A DNA stretch of 64,000 bases from Lachnospiraceae bacterium (GCA_022510745.1 JAFLSY010000005.1:1-64000), one strand, 5' to 3'; shown: positions 32,263-41,923, numbered from the stretch's first letter. Numbers and translations: made by a program. The notes: generated by a model not told the origin, from the letters alone.

Positions 32263-32967
32263 TTATGTTTTTTCATGAGTAACGGGCAGCGACCATCTGT
32301 AGCCGATTCCCCAAACTGTTTCAAAGTAAGGCTTGCCTTGGTAATCTCCTAATTTAGACCGAAGTCTGCTGGCCAATACGGATAAATTGTTCTCTTCCAC
32401 ATAATTTTCTTCTTTATCCCATATTTCCGCAAAGATATGCGTCCGTTTCAGCAGTCCCCCGTTTGCTTTGACCAACTGTCCCATCAGTGCATATTCCTTC
32501 GGGCGCAGCACCAATACTTCCCCATCCTTGAAAACTTTCATCTCTTGAAAATTCATCCGCAGATTACCGGAATGATACCAGTTCCTTGCCTCTTCTTCCG
32601 GCATCGCATACTTTCTTGCTGCCGCCGCTATGCGGGCCAGCAGCTCCCTGCTTCTGAAGGGTTTCACCAGATAATCATCGCCGCCTGCCTTAAAGCCGTT
32701 TACCAGGCTGTCCTCACTATCGTCCGCCGTCACAAACAAAATAGCCATATTCGGATATTCCAGCCGTATACTGTCACACAGCCGGATTCCGTTTCCGTCC
32801 GGCAGCGTAATATCCAGAATACAGATGTGCGGCATATAAGTCTTTAGCATTTCATATGCCTTTATTTTGGTCTCCGACCAATAGCACTCGTATCCCTCCT
32901 TCGTCAGCAGAAGACGCAGACTGTCCGCTGCTTCCTTATTGTCCTCTACAATCAGTACTCTTTTCAT
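32263..32967 (-). CDS. OmpR/PhoB-family response regulator
   Basis: Regulator of 234 residues. The receiver domain has acidic residues in LIVEDNKEA, the phosphorylated Asp in CILDITLPDGNG, and the Lys in DYLVKPF. The C-terminal winged-helix DNA-binding domain starts near 135 and ends ETVWGIGYRWS. It is first in its operon, followed by its kinase. A possible -10 (TATGAT) lies about 30 bases upstream with no clear -35. Confidence 0.94.
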   Translation of the reverse strand: MKRVLIVEDNKEAADSLRLLLTKEGYECYWSETKIKAYEMLKTYMPHICILDITLPDGNGIRLCDSIRLEYPNMAILFVTADDSEDSLVNGFKAGGDDYLVKPFRSRELLARIAAAARKYAMPEEEARNWYHSGNLRMNFQEMKVFKDGEVLVLRPKEYALMGQLVKANGGLLKRTHIFAEIWDKEENYVEENNLSVLASRLRSKLGDYQGKPYFETVWGIGYRWSLPVTHEKT

Positions 32968-33031
32968 TCGTACTCCCCCATCGCTTGTATAATCATATCA
33001 TATCACAAACCTTCCCCCAAGGGAAGAATCC

Positions 33032-33077
33032 AAAAACGAGAAAGCTCCACAGCGACCCCTATATCGCTATGAAGCTT
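33032..33077 (-). terminator. Probable terminator after the secreted-protein gene
   Basis: Two-part stem AAGCT/AGCTT and AGCGA/TCGCT (33042-33077), followed on the minus strand by CTCG and TTTTT (33032-33036). A separate GACAGG/CCTGTC stem lies just past the gene stop near 33163-33182. Confidence 0.5.
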
Positions 33078-33184
33078 CCCGTAATTCATTACTGAATTCC
33101 TATATACCCTACACTCATCGTTTCCCTCGCAGTAGTGAGGGGATGGTGACAAGTGCCATAAATTAGATGACAGGCTCAATCCTG

Positions 33185-33559
33185 TCAAGGCACAGATTTG
33201 GAGAGAGTTTCAACCCTACGGTAGGTCGTGCCATCGTACGGAAAATTATATGCGACTTCCACCGTAACCTTCTTCTTATCCGAGGACAACACTGCATTTC
33301 CCACTGTCAATTGAGATACATCCGTCGTACGAATTATCTGCTGTATGCTGGCTCCCGTAAAAATCCCTGTGGACTCCTGATAGGTGATGCAGAGCTTCAC
33401 AGTCACCCTTCCGTCTGCAGTAGTAAGTTCAGGATAGATGGTCATAATCGTATATGGCTCTATCGCCGATACTTCCGGTACGTAGAAGGTATTCACCAAC
33501 AGTACCATTGCGATAAACAGTCCGACAATTCTAGCAGTTCTTTGTGCTTTTTCTTTCAT
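33185..33559 (-). CDS. Small secreted protein next to the ABC transporter
   Basis: Protein of 124 residues with a Sec signal peptide (hydrophobic core IVGLFIAMVLLVNTFYV, probable cleavage after VSA near residue 33). The mature part of about 90 residues looks all-beta: TADGRVTVKLCITYQE and KVTVEVAYNFPYDGTTYRR. One Cys remains. No family is recognised. It lies between the permease gene (61 bases) and the regulator gene, suggesting a ligand-binding or accessory role for the transporter or the sensor; that is inference from position. Confidence 0.7.
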   Translation of the reverse strand: MKEKAQRTARIVGLFIAMVLLVNTFYVPEVSAIEPYTIMTIYPELTTADGRVTVKLCITYQESTGIFTGASIQQIIRTTDVSQLTVGNAVLSSDKKKVTVEVAYNFPYDGTTYRRVETLSKSVP

Positions 33560-33620
33560 GTCTTTCCTCTTTCCTTATCTGTATAATTTGATTATACACG
33601 CTAATTCTTACATTTTTCTT

Positions 33621-36170
33621 TCACGAAACAAAATAATAAATATTTTTACTAAATTTTTCTTTTTTCTTCAAAATACGCCGCTGAAGCCACCATTCCCCGA
33701 CAATAATCAGCAGCTGCATGCTCCACAGCAGAGGATAGATTTCCCACACCTTCATCTGCAGCAAATAGAATCCCTCTATCTGCCTAAAAAAACCTGCAGC
33801 AAGAATCGTAATCAGGCAATTCGTCAATAGCGCTGTCACGGTCCCCATTCCCATACTCCACCAATACCAGTGTAGATAAGGTCTTTCCTTTCCATCAAAA
33901 TACGCCCCTAAATGCAGTATCAGCTGGTTCTTGTAGGCTGCCATCTCCATTTCTTTATTTAACAGAGAAACAATTATAACTATGAAGAAGATACTAAACC
34001 CGGCTAAAAGAGCCACTCCAAGGAGGATGCCGTTTCGGTGATACTCCAACAGAGGGCGGACTCTGCCGCGAATATTTCTCCATCTCACATAGCTTCTGTT
34101 TAACATATTCTCCATCTGCTCCGCCATGAAGAGTCCCGTCTGCCCTTCTTCCATGTAGATGTAGGTAGTGCTACTTGCTTTCTCTCCCGCCAATTCCCTA
34201 AACAACCCGATTCCACAATAGATATCATAGGGCGTAAACACCATTATTTTATTTACATCTGCAGAATCAATAAGGTCATAAATGATGCCTCCGATTATTA
34301 CCTCTCTCTCCATCCCGCCTATCTGAATCAACAAAGTATCTCCCACCTCAATTTCTCTCTCTTTCCAGACAGTAGATTCTTCATCACCATTCTCTTGATC
34401 CTGTAAATATTTAAAATAGGGAATACTCGCTATCCCATAATTTAATATTCTCTGCAGGGGCAGATAAATAATGACTTCTTCCCCTGCCTCCACCTTTTCC
34501 ACATCCAATATTCCTACATCTATCTGCTCTGCCAATTCTTCTATCAGATTGTCTCCCGCCTCCAACGCAATCAAGGAGCTGGTAAAAGAAGATTCGCTAT
34601 TTGAATAGTAACTCCCCACTACCTGATAGTAATCCCCGTTTCGCACTTCCTCATCCAGAATTTCCACCTGAGAATTCCAATAGACGGTTTCTACTTTTTC
34701 CACGCCCTCCATGTTCCGAATCCGATTCAGCAGCCCTTCATCTACATTATTTAGCACACCGTTCTCCGGAGAATTTTCTATAATATAATCACAGATATAA
34801 GAATCTTTATTAGCTTTGTACCCTTGATAATTCTGATAGATCCATATAATACAAATTGCCGCAGCGGAAAGTGTCAGCACCTGCATACAGAACAAACCGA
34901 TATAGGCATTTCTTCGTACTCGAAGTTCCCTTCTCAACAACGCTTTTCTCATGTCTCCGCTTAAAAGCGTCAGCTTTCCCTTTTCCAGTACACGGTAACC
35001 TATTTCCCTCGGCCTGCGGCCTGCTCTTCTTAATTTGGCGCAGACTACGCCGCTTATAGCACCTGCCAAGAGCGATAAACTGCTGATGAGACAGATAATT
35101 CTTATAGAAGAAACAGGATAGGAAATCTCCGTCCGCAGATTCCTGCTGCGCATATAACTTCCAAGAAGAAGTCCTGTTCCCATGCGGCTGAAAACAAGTC
35201 CGAAGAACATCCCCACCAGCCAGATAAGAATCTGCTCTCCTATAAACAGAAACAGGATTTCCCTCTCCAGCATTCCCAGTGACCTTAAAATATCCGTCCG
35301 CTTTCTCTCCCGAAAAATACAGGTGAAAGCCAGTACAAAGATCACGGCATAGCCGATTGCCGAAAGAAAGAATCGGATGCTTCCCGTGTCGCCCCGGCGA
35401 AAGTCCTCTCCGTATACGAAAGTATTCTTGATCCATTTACTGTCAGCGCTGTCCGATGTCCCCAAGCTCCCTTGAGAAATGGCCCTGATCAACTCCTCCC
35501 GTACCTGCCTTACATCACGGCCTTCCACCATCTGTATGAAAAGCTCCTGCTGCCCGGATGCCGAAAATACCGCCGCACCTTTCTCGGTAACCACCGCCAT
35601 CGGCAGATAACTGCCCGCCTCCGTGTAAGTGGAATAGCTTTGCAGTATGCCGCACAGGATGTACGTAAATTCCTGTGGTGCAATGTCCCCCTCCCCCTGT
35701 ATTTTAAAAGTAAACTCCCTGTCCAATGCGTAGGGAATGCCCAGCTGCTCCAAAGTATTCTGCTCTAAGACGATCTCTTTCTCATTTTGGGGCAGATGTC
35801 CGCTTAACAGCTTCATGCCGCAGAGCTGCAGCAAGGATTCTTCCAGAGTTCCGATGTTGCCCATGTAGTAACCGTTCTCATTGTAGATGCCGCCGTAGAC
35901 GACCGCCCGCCCGGATTCTTTTAACAGTCGGTTTTTCTCTATCAGGGCCATTTCTTCTTCGGAGGCATCAATCAAACCATAATGCCAGCTGCCGTAACGC
36001 TCCGCAGCCTCGGCCTGTCGTATCTTTGCCATATTGTCTATCCATATGCTCATCGTGCATAGCAGAAAGAAGCACAGAAAATATGTAACTGCCTGAATTT
36101 TCAGAAAATGCCTTCTCCCGAAATCCACCCGCATCAGGAAACGATATCTGCCGCTTATCTTTTTATTCAT
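33621..36170 (-). CDS. FtsX/MacB-type ABC transporter permease
   Basis: Permease of 849 residues with two FtsX-like units. TM1 near 21-43 is followed by a large extracellular domain (about 45-265) and three helices (about 268-375). A second unit repeats the plan: a helix near 420-440, an extracellular domain to about 715, and three final helices. Such transporters act on lipoproteins, peptides or antibiotics at the outer face rather than on cytosolic cargo. Its start overlaps the ATPase gene end by 8 bases, so the pair is translationally coupled. The C-terminus KKKEKFSKNIYYFVS is basic. Confidence 0.88.
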   Translation of the reverse strand: MNKKISGRYRFLMRVDFGRRHFLKIQAVTYFLCFFLLCTMSIWIDNMAKIRQAEAAERYGSWHYGLIDASEEEMALIEKNRLLKESGRAVVYGGIYNENGYYMGNIGTLEESLLQLCGMKLLSGHLPQNEKEIVLEQNTLEQLGIPYALDREFTFKIQGEGDIAPQEFTYILCGILQSYSTYTEAGSYLPMAVVTEKGAAVFSASGQQELFIQMVEGRDVRQVREELIRAISQGSLGTSDSADSKWIKNTFVYGEDFRRGDTGSIRFFLSAIGYAVIFVLAFTCIFRERKRTDILRSLGMLEREILFLFIGEQILIWLVGMFFGLVFSRMGTGLLLGSYMRSRNLRTEISYPVSSIRIICLISSLSLLAGAISGVVCAKLRRAGRRPREIGYRVLEKGKLTLLSGDMRKALLRRELRVRRNAYIGLFCMQVLTLSAAAICIIWIYQNYQGYKANKDSYICDYIIENSPENGVLNNVDEGLLNRIRNMEGVEKVETVYWNSQVEILDEEVRNGDYYQVVGSYYSNSESSFTSSLIALEAGDNLIEELAEQIDVGILDVEKVEAGEEVIIYLPLQRILNYGIASIPYFKYLQDQENGDEESTVWKEREIEVGDTLLIQIGGMEREVIIGGIIYDLIDSADVNKIMVFTPYDIYCGIGLFRELAGEKASSTTYIYMEEGQTGLFMAEQMENMLNRSYVRWRNIRGRVRPLLEYHRNGILLGVALLAGFSIFFIVIIVSLLNKEMEMAAYKNQLILHLGAYFDGKERPYLHWYWWSMGMGTVTALLTNCLITILAAGFFRQIEGFYLLQMKVWEIYPLLWSMQLLIIVGEWWLQRRILKKKEKFSKNIYYFVS

Positions 36171-36849
36171 CCTGAACTCCCTTAATAAGTTTTCCTCCGT
36201 CTAACACCAGTATCTTGTCCGCATACTGCGCCATTTGCTTATTGTGAGTTACCATCATGATCGTCTGTCCAAATACGGTGTTAGCTTCTTTTAACAGCTT
36301 CATGACTTGAAACGCCGAAGTTTCATCCAGCTGTCCGGTGGGCTCATCCGCAAATATCAGCCGGGGTCTGTTTGCCATGGCTCTGGCAATGGCGGTTCTC
36401 TGCAGTTCGCCTCCCGACAGCTGATGGGGATAACTTTGCTGCAGTTCCTCGATTTCCAACACCTTCATAACCTTGCCAATATATTTTTCGTCTATACTTT
36501 TGTCGTCCAAGAGGATGGGCAGTACAATATTTTCATAGACGTTCAATTCCGGCATCAACCGGTATTCCTGAAAGACGACGCCGATTTTCTTACGGCGCAG
36601 CAGAGCTCTCCTGCTGCCCTGCAAGGTACTGTAAGCCTCTTCCTCCAGCCAGATCTCACCGCCGTCAGCCTGCTCCAACGAACTTAACAGCTGTAAAAGC
36701 GTTGTTTTTCCTGAACCGCTCCTGCCTACAACGGCATAAAAAAGTCCTTCTTCTATTTCTAAATCCATCTGCGCCAATGCACTGACCATTCTGTTTCCGG
36801 TTATATAATTTTTGAATATACCCTGCGCTTTTAATATGATACCACTCAC
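36163..36849 (-). CDS. ABC transporter ATP-binding protein (MacB/LolD type)
   Basis: ATPase of 228 residues pairing with the FtsX-type permease. Walker A: VGRSGSGKTTLLQLL near 39; Q-loop VVFQEYRLMP; signature QLSGGELQRTAIARA near 141; Walker B RLIFADEPTGQLDE; H-loop MVTHNK. Length and motifs are typical of the LolD/MacB/BceA group. It is the first gene of the transporter operon and is divergent from the flotillin gene, with 221 bases between them for two promoters. Confidence 0.95.
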   Translation of the reverse strand: MSGIILKAQGIFKNYITGNRMVSALAQMDLEIEEGLFYAVVGRSGSGKTTLLQLLSSLEQADGGEIWLEEEAYSTLQGSRRALLRRKKIGVVFQEYRLMPELNVYENIVLPILLDDKSIDEKYIGKVMKVLEIEELQQSYPHQLSGGELQRTAIARAMANRPRLIFADEPTGQLDETSAFQVMKLLKEANTVFGQTIMMVTHNKQMAQYADKILVLDGGKLIKGVQDE

Positions 36850-37070
36850 AACGTAACCTCCCTTCTTCTACATTATAACCGCTTCTGGCCATAATTAGTA
36901 AACATTTTTATTAAATTCGTAAAATTCTACAAAATTCTCATAGTGCATGGACCGCTATATTAGTAATTTTATTGTGTACTTTTTCCACTGTTACTACAGT
37001 AAAATATATGGTAGAATAATCATATCACAAACAAAGGGATTTTCCCACCTACAGAAAGAAGGAGATACAT

Positions 37071-38597
37071 ATGGACAGTCTACTAATGAAAGCTTTTATA
37101 GACGTTTTTTTAACGGTCGTACCTATTATTATCATTGTCCTGCTGCTGATCATTCTTGCAACAGGCTATGTCAAGGCTTCTCCGGACACGGCCTATATCA
37201 TTTCAGGTCTTCGCAAAAAGCCTAAGATCTTGATCGGCCGCGCCGGTATCAAGATACCGTTTTTAGAGAAAAAGGATGAATTGAATCTTCAATTGATTCC
37301 GATTGATGTCAAGACCTCCAGTGCCGTACCCACCGCGGACTACATTAATATCCGGGTGGATGCCGCGGTCAATGTAAAAATCAGCACCTCGCCGGATCAT
37401 TTAAGCCTTGCCGCACAAAACTTCTTAAATAAGAAGACCGATTATATCGCACAGGTTGCCCGAGAGGTTCTGGAGGGCAATATGCGTGAGATCGTGGGCA
37501 AGATGAATCTGGAAGAGATGGTCAGCGACCGCCAGAAATTTGCTTTTCTGGTGAAAGAAAACGCCGAGCCCGATCTGGCTGCCATGGGTCTGGATATTGT
37601 CAGCTTCAATGTGCAGAACTTTGTGGACTCTAACGGCGTTATCGAGAACCTGGGTGTGGATAACATTGTAAAGATTCAAAAGAATGCCGCTATTTCCCGT
37701 GCGGAAAGCGAGAAAGAAATCGCCAAAGCGCAGGCTAACGCCCAAAGGGAAGCCAATGAGGCTCAGATTGCCGCGCAGACGGATATTGCGCAGAAGAATA
37801 ATGAGCTTGCCATTACCCAGGCTGAGTTGAAGCGGGTATCCGATGCAAAGAAAGCGGAAGCGGACGCAGCTTACCAGATCCAGCAGGAAGAGCAGCGTAA
37901 GACCATTGAGATCACTACCGCCAATGCCAATATCGCGAAGCAGGAGAAGGAGATTCTCTTAAAGCAGAAGGAAGCCGAGGTTATGGAGCAGGCTCTGGAT
38001 GCGCAAATTAAGAAAAAAGCGGAAGCAGATAAGTTTGCAAAACAGCAGCAGGCGGATGCGGAGCTTTATCACCGTCAGCGTGAAGCCGAAGCAAAGAGAT
38101 ACGAACTGCAGCAGCAGGCCGAAGCCCTGAAGATTCAGGCGGAAGCAGAGAAATATGCTAAGGAGCAGGAGGCTGAAGGTATCCGTATCAAAGGTCTTGC
38201 AGAAGCAGAGGCAATTCAGGCAAAAGCAGTTGCGGAAGCGGAGGGTATTGAGAAAAAGGCTGAAGCTATGGCAAAAATGGGTGAAGCCGCTGTGCTGGAA
38301 ATGTACTTTAAAGCACTGCCCGACGTAGTGAGAAACGCTGCAGAACCCCTTGCGAAAGTGGATAAGATCACCATGTACGGTGACGGCAATTCCACCAAGC
38401 TGATGAAGGATGTAATGAACACCTTGAATCAGGTAACGGACGGCTTAAAGGAATCCACCGGTGTAGATTTGAATGCCGTACTCTCCGGCTTCTTAGGCGC
38501 AGGTGCCGCCGTTAAACTGAATGCGGATGCCAAAGCTGCTAATGCAGCGAACGTAGACGGCAGTTTTACTACCGGCAACGAAAGTGAGTTCGTATAA
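37071..38597 (+). CDS. floT: Flotillin-like SPFH domain protein
   Basis: Membrane-microdomain scaffold of 508 residues. An N-terminal membrane helix (about 12-32) is followed by an SPFH/PHB domain (about 35-210; PDTAYIISGLRKKPKILIGR). A long coiled coil (about 210-410) is rich in AEAE/AQA heptads such as AEADKFAKQQQADAELY. The C-terminal flotillin part ends near a Gly/Ala-rich segment. Flotillins organise lipid domains and signalling proteins. GAAGGAG precedes ATG by about 7 bases. It is a monocistronic plus-strand gene with its own terminator; no NfeD-type partner is adjacent. Confidence 0.92.
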   Translation: MDSLLMKAFIDVFLTVVPIIIIVLLLIILATGYVKASPDTAYIISGLRKKPKILIGRAGIKIPFLEKKDELNLQLIPIDVKTSSAVPTADYINIRVDAAVNVKISTSPDHLSLAAQNFLNKKTDYIAQVAREVLEGNMREIVGKMNLEEMVSDRQKFAFLVKENAEPDLAAMGLDIVSFNVQNFVDSNGVIENLGVDNIVKIQKNAAISRAESEKEIAKAQANAQREANEAQIAAQTDIAQKNNELAITQAELKRVSDAKKAEADAAYQIQQEEQRKTIEITTANANIAKQEKEILLKQKEAEVMEQALDAQIKKKAEADKFAKQQQADAELYHRQREAEAKRYELQQQAEALKIQAEAEKYAKEQEAEGIRIKGLAEAEAIQAKAVAEAEGIEKKAEAMAKMGEAAVLEMYFKALPDVVRNAAEPLAKVDKITMYGDGNSTKLMKDVMNTLNQVTDGLKESTGVDLNAVLSGFLGAGAAVKLNADAKAANAANVDGSFTTGNESEFV

Positions 38598-38621
38598 TTA
38601 TTCTGATATATGCAGTATTTT

Positions 38622-38652
38622 AAAAGCTCCGGCCTGCAGGCCGGGGCTTTTT
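38622..38652 (+). terminator. Terminator of flotillin gene
   Basis: GC-rich stem AAAGCtCCGGCCTG/CAGGCCGGgGCTTT with TTTTTC at the plus-strand end, 25 bases after the flotillin stop. It touches the stop of the convergent DHHW gene, so it may work on both strands, though the minus-strand T run is shorter. Confidence 0.88.
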
Positions 38653-39818
38653 CAATAATATTGGAACTCTTCTAAAAAGTGGATCACATTGTAACAGATG
38701 AGCAAATCCATTTCACCTTCTGCCCCGTATTCGTCCAATAGCGGCAGCAGCCTTCCATGGTAATAGCGCAGATCCAATACATAAATGGTTTCATAATGCT
38801 CTGTTAAAAAGGGGATCATGCAGTTTGCATAAGAATCCTTTAGTATAAACAGCTTCTTTCCTTCAGCCTCTTTTGGAGGATTCTCCCTTTCTATTTGTAT
38901 AAACGGATGATTGTCATCCAGAAAATATGCGTACTGGTTTTTCGTATCCAAATGCGACGGGGCATAAAGGGAGTACACCGCATCTTCTGCAAAGTCATAG
39001 TATACCCGAAATACTGCCTCTCCGCCTTCTCCCCCGCCCGGCATATATGCTTCTATCGTATCGGGCAATGTGGGGAGATGGGTTTTAGAGTGCAGCGTTC
39101 CCAAAAAGTTATGGGATACGGCCTCTGCCTCATAGGATGTGGGACTTACGCCTGCTGCCTCCGCCCATGCCAGATACCCATAGTATGCACCCAATGTAGT
39201 CCAATGGTGGTCCGTCCCGTAATAGATGGACTCCTCCTTATGGGCTAAAAGCGCTTCCCGTACATTGACCGCTCTATTCTCTCCTATTATAGAAGCGACT
39301 TCCGCCAAAAAGGGATCTTGGACATAGTATTCAGCATAGTCCGGCAGCTGCTCCGTGCGGATATTGTCCGCAGTAGGGACCAGCATAACATAGAATCTCC
39401 CCGCAGCCGCATTTTCTTTCTCTCGTCCATCCTGCCAAACCAACAATGTCCGCAGCAGTTCCAGCCTTTTTTCCTCTGTTTCCCTATCTATTTCCCGGGG
39501 CAGATGCCTTTCTATCAGCGTACCGTCCTTTGCTAAGTAGACTCCGTTTATCTCTTTCTTTCCTAAAAGCACATCTGCACCTGTTTTCAGAAATATCCAA
39601 TTGTCCCGAAATACAAACTGATCCGTAATGTATTCCTCGTAAGCTTCCGTATAATCTCCGTTTAGCAGCTCCTTTAGGTCAAACTTCGGTTTTTGTGCCA
39701 GAAGGCGGTTTTCATAAGCAGAATAAAGCCCATCCTGTTTCATAAGATCCAAGACGGACAGTATTAACAGAATGCCTCCGAGTAAAGCCAATGTAATTGC
39801 CGCATTGTATTTTTTCAT
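38652..39818 (-). CDS. DHHW family protein (AlgJ/AlgX-like SGNH type)
   Basis: Protein of 388 residues with one N-terminal membrane helix (about 7-25) and an extracytoplasmic SGNH-like domain. The name-giving motif is in YYGTDHHWTTLGAYYGYLAW near 198-217, and the serine-type site is probably FILKDSYANCMIPFL near 328. The family works with MBOAT proteins to transfer acyl groups to cell-surface polymers. The gene is 15 bases behind the MBOAT gene and completes the operon DUF4358-MBOAT-DHHW. The acceptor polymer is unknown. Confidence 0.88.
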   Translation of the reverse strand: MKKYNAAITLALLGGILLILSVLDLMKQDGLYSAYENRLLAQKPKFDLKELLNGDYTEAYEEYITDQFVFRDNWIFLKTGADVLLGKKEINGVYLAKDGTLIERHLPREIDRETEEKRLELLRTLLVWQDGREKENAAAGRFYVMLVPTADNIRTEQLPDYAEYYVQDPFLAEVASIIGENRAVNVREALLAHKEESIYYGTDHHWTTLGAYYGYLAWAEAAGVSPTSYEAEAVSHNFLGTLHSKTHLPTLPDTIEAYMPGGGEGGEAVFRVYYDFAEDAVYSLYAPSHLDTKNQYAYFLDDNHPFIQIERENPPKEAEGKKLFILKDSYANCMIPFLTEHYETIYVLDLRYYHGRLLPLLDEYGAEGEMDLLICYNVIHFLEEFQYY

Positions 39819-39832
39819 GTAAAACCCCTCCG

Positions 39833-41173
39833 TCAGAATCGAAAATATAAAAACGGGTTATAGGAAGCATCTACAATTCCTGCTATGGACAAAAGCAGCA
39901 CTGCCACTAAAAACAGATTCTTTAGTACCACACTTTCTTCCCATCGTTTTACAGCTTTTTTCAACCAGGGGGTTGCTCCTGCTGCCAGTACCAAAAACAA
40001 TATCATGTAATTGTGTAAAAGGTAGAGGCTGTTGTTATTCACAAAACCTGCGCTCCCGAACCCAAACATAGCCTTAATAAACAGGAATATTTTATCTGCT
40101 TGCTCCAGAGAAAAGAAGCACCAGCCCAAAAGCACTACCGCCATAGAATAGACCCATCCGAAAAACTTAGGCATGCGGGTAAGCCATTCTCCCAAAAACA
40201 TCTTCTCCAACGCCAAAAATGCGGCAAACCATATTCCCCAGAGCAGAAAATTTAATCCCGCTCCGTGCCAAATACCGGTCAGCGCCCAAACGATCAAAAT
40301 ATTAAGTAACTGCCTTGGCAGTCCCTTACGATTGCCCCCTAAAGGAATATATACATACTCCCTAAACCAGCTGCCAAGGGACATATGCCAGCGCCTCCAG
40401 AAATCGGTGATACTTGTAGCAATATAGGGATAATTAAAATTTTCCGGGAAATGAAAGCCCATGATCTGCCCCAGTCCGATCGCCATATCCGAATATCCGG
40501 AAAAATCAAAATAGATTTGAAAAGCATAGGCTAAAATGCCCATCCAAGCGGAAAGACCCGCCAGATTTGCGGCATCATATCCTGCTATCTCCGTAAAAAG
40601 CCGGCCGATATTATTAGCTAAAAGTACCTTTTTCCCCAACCCTATTACAAAGCGCTGCGCACCCTGCGCCTGCGCCGAAAGGGGCACATTTCTTTCTTTT
40701 AATTCTCCTGCTACGGTCTTGTATTTTACTATGGGCCCCGCTATCAGCTGGGGAAACATGGATACGAACATACCGAAATCCAGAAAATTACGCTGTGCTG
40801 CAACCTCTCCCCTATATACATCTATGGTATAAGACATAGTCTGAAAGGTATAAAAAGAAATACCGATGGGAAGGGGCAGATTCAAGCCGCTGTATTTGAA
40901 AAATGCCAGAAGTCCCAGATTAATAACTAAGGAAGAAAGCAGCAGGATTTTAGCGCTCCTCCTTCCCCGAAGCCGTTCTATAAGGCGCCCGTGTATATAA
41001 TCTGATAATGTGGAAAACAGCATTAATAAGACATAGACCGGTTCTCCCCATGCATAAAAAACAAGACTCCCAAAAAAGAGGACGAGATTTCTCATCCTCT
41101 TTGGAGCCATATAATAAACTATGAAAAAAATCGGCAAGAACCGAAACAAAAAAAGAATACTGGAGAATACCAT
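39833..41173 (-). CDS. MBOAT family O-acyltransferase (AlgI/DltB-like)
   Basis: Polytopic membrane protein of 446 residues that carries acyl groups across the membrane. Family landmarks are ITDFWRRWHMSLGSWFREYV near 270 and the active-site His in ALTGIWHGAGLNFLLWG near 318. About ten hydrophobic segments are present. It probably hands acyl groups to the DHHW protein encoded next, which modifies an extracellular polysaccharide; this is the known pairing of AlgI with AlgJ/AlgX. No Dlt genes are present, which argues against teichoic acid D-alanylation. Confidence 0.92.
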   Translation of the reverse strand: MVFSSILFLFRFLPIFFIVYYMAPKRMRNLVLFFGSLVFYAWGEPVYVLLMLFSTLSDYIHGRLIERLRGRRSAKILLLSSLVINLGLLAFFKYSGLNLPLPIGISFYTFQTMSYTIDVYRGEVAAQRNFLDFGMFVSMFPQLIAGPIVKYKTVAGELKERNVPLSAQAQGAQRFVIGLGKKVLLANNIGRLFTEIAGYDAANLAGLSAWMGILAYAFQIYFDFSGYSDMAIGLGQIMGFHFPENFNYPYIATSITDFWRRWHMSLGSWFREYVYIPLGGNRKGLPRQLLNILIVWALTGIWHGAGLNFLLWGIWFAAFLALEKMFLGEWLTRMPKFFGWVYSMAVVLLGWCFFSLEQADKIFLFIKAMFGFGSAGFVNNNSLYLLHNYMILFLVLAAGATPWLKKAVKRWEESVVLKNLFLVAVLLLSIAGIVDASYNPFLYFRF

Positions 41174-41198
41174 CTATCCTATCATCCCCTTGTTTCCT

Positions 41199-41840
41199 CT
41201 ACTCTGCCAGAGTCGTCCGAATAGCATCCAACGCCTTTTCGTTATGCTCCTGACAGTGCGCGATTACTACATCCTCACCCTGATCCAAAAGATCCGTCAC
41301 ATCTCCGCCCAACTGTACGAAGCAGATATAATTATCAAAAGCTTCTATCCGGGAAGCCTGAATCTTACCTAGATTCATGGGATACTGAAAGCTGTCGTTT
41401 ACCAGTCTTTCACGGTAGTCATCCAATATCTTTTCAACCGTATCCTCCTGTCCCTCTTTGGCTTTTATTATGATCATAGTATCCACATTGGTGCTGATCA
41501 TGGGCATTTCTGCCAGAAAGTCATCATACATATCCTCGGAAATTCCGTACAGATCAAAAAGTATTTCCTCATCTGCCGCCATATTGGGCCAGTAATCTTC
41601 ACCCAGAGCCTCCACTACTGCAGTCTTCAGCTCTTCCATGGAAGCGTCTCCAAAGGCGCCCTGCGTGCCGCCTGAACCAGTTCCTGCTTCGCTATTTTCA
41701 CTGTCCGCGGGCTGCTGTACCATATCTCCCTGCCCTGCACCGCCTTCTGTATTCTGCCCGCCGTTCCCTGCGGTTTCTCCTCCACAGGCAGTCAGGCAGC
41801 AAGCTAAAACAAGGCAGGCACATAATAGTTTCTTTTTCAT
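41199..41840 (-). CDS. DUF4358 lipoprotein
   Basis: Lipoprotein of 213 residues: signal KKKLLCACLVLACCLTACGG with lipobox LTAC, then a Gly/Asn/Gln-rich linker (about 22-65). The DUF4358 domain (about 70-213) has TMIIIKAKEGQEDTVEKIL, which recalls stress- or degradation-type sensor folds. I know this family as a regular neighbour of MBOAT/DHHW genes. The frame opens at 41903, but the ATG at 41840 has AGGAGG seven bases upstream. It lies 25 bases before the MBOAT gene. Its role is unknown, probably accessory to acyl transfer at the surface. Confidence 0.83.
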   Translation of the reverse strand: MKKKLLCACLVLACCLTACGGETAGNGGQNTEGGAGQGDMVQQPADSENSEAGTGSGGTQGAFGDASMEELKTAVVEALGEDYWPNMAADEEILFDLYGISEDMYDDFLAEMPMISTNVDTMIIIKAKEGQEDTVEKILDDYRERLVNDSFQYPMNLGKIQASRIEAFDNYICFVQLGGDVTDLLDQGEDVVIAHCQEHNEKALDAIRTTLAE

Positions 41841-41923
41841 AAAATATCCTCCTTTTGCCGGGTTATACCGGTTTCTGTTTCCAGTATTACCTTGTTTTTC
41901 CAATTCTATACATTTTCACTATA

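Noticed and set aside
33003..33188. Minus-strand 61-codon frame between the response regulator and the secreted protein
   Set aside because: No SD, no protein-like pattern, and it covers the terminator stem at 33032-33077.
34810..35436. 208-codon minus-strand frame inside the ABC permease gene
   Set aside because: Out-of-frame shadow; the permease frame is continuous and clearly protein-like across it.
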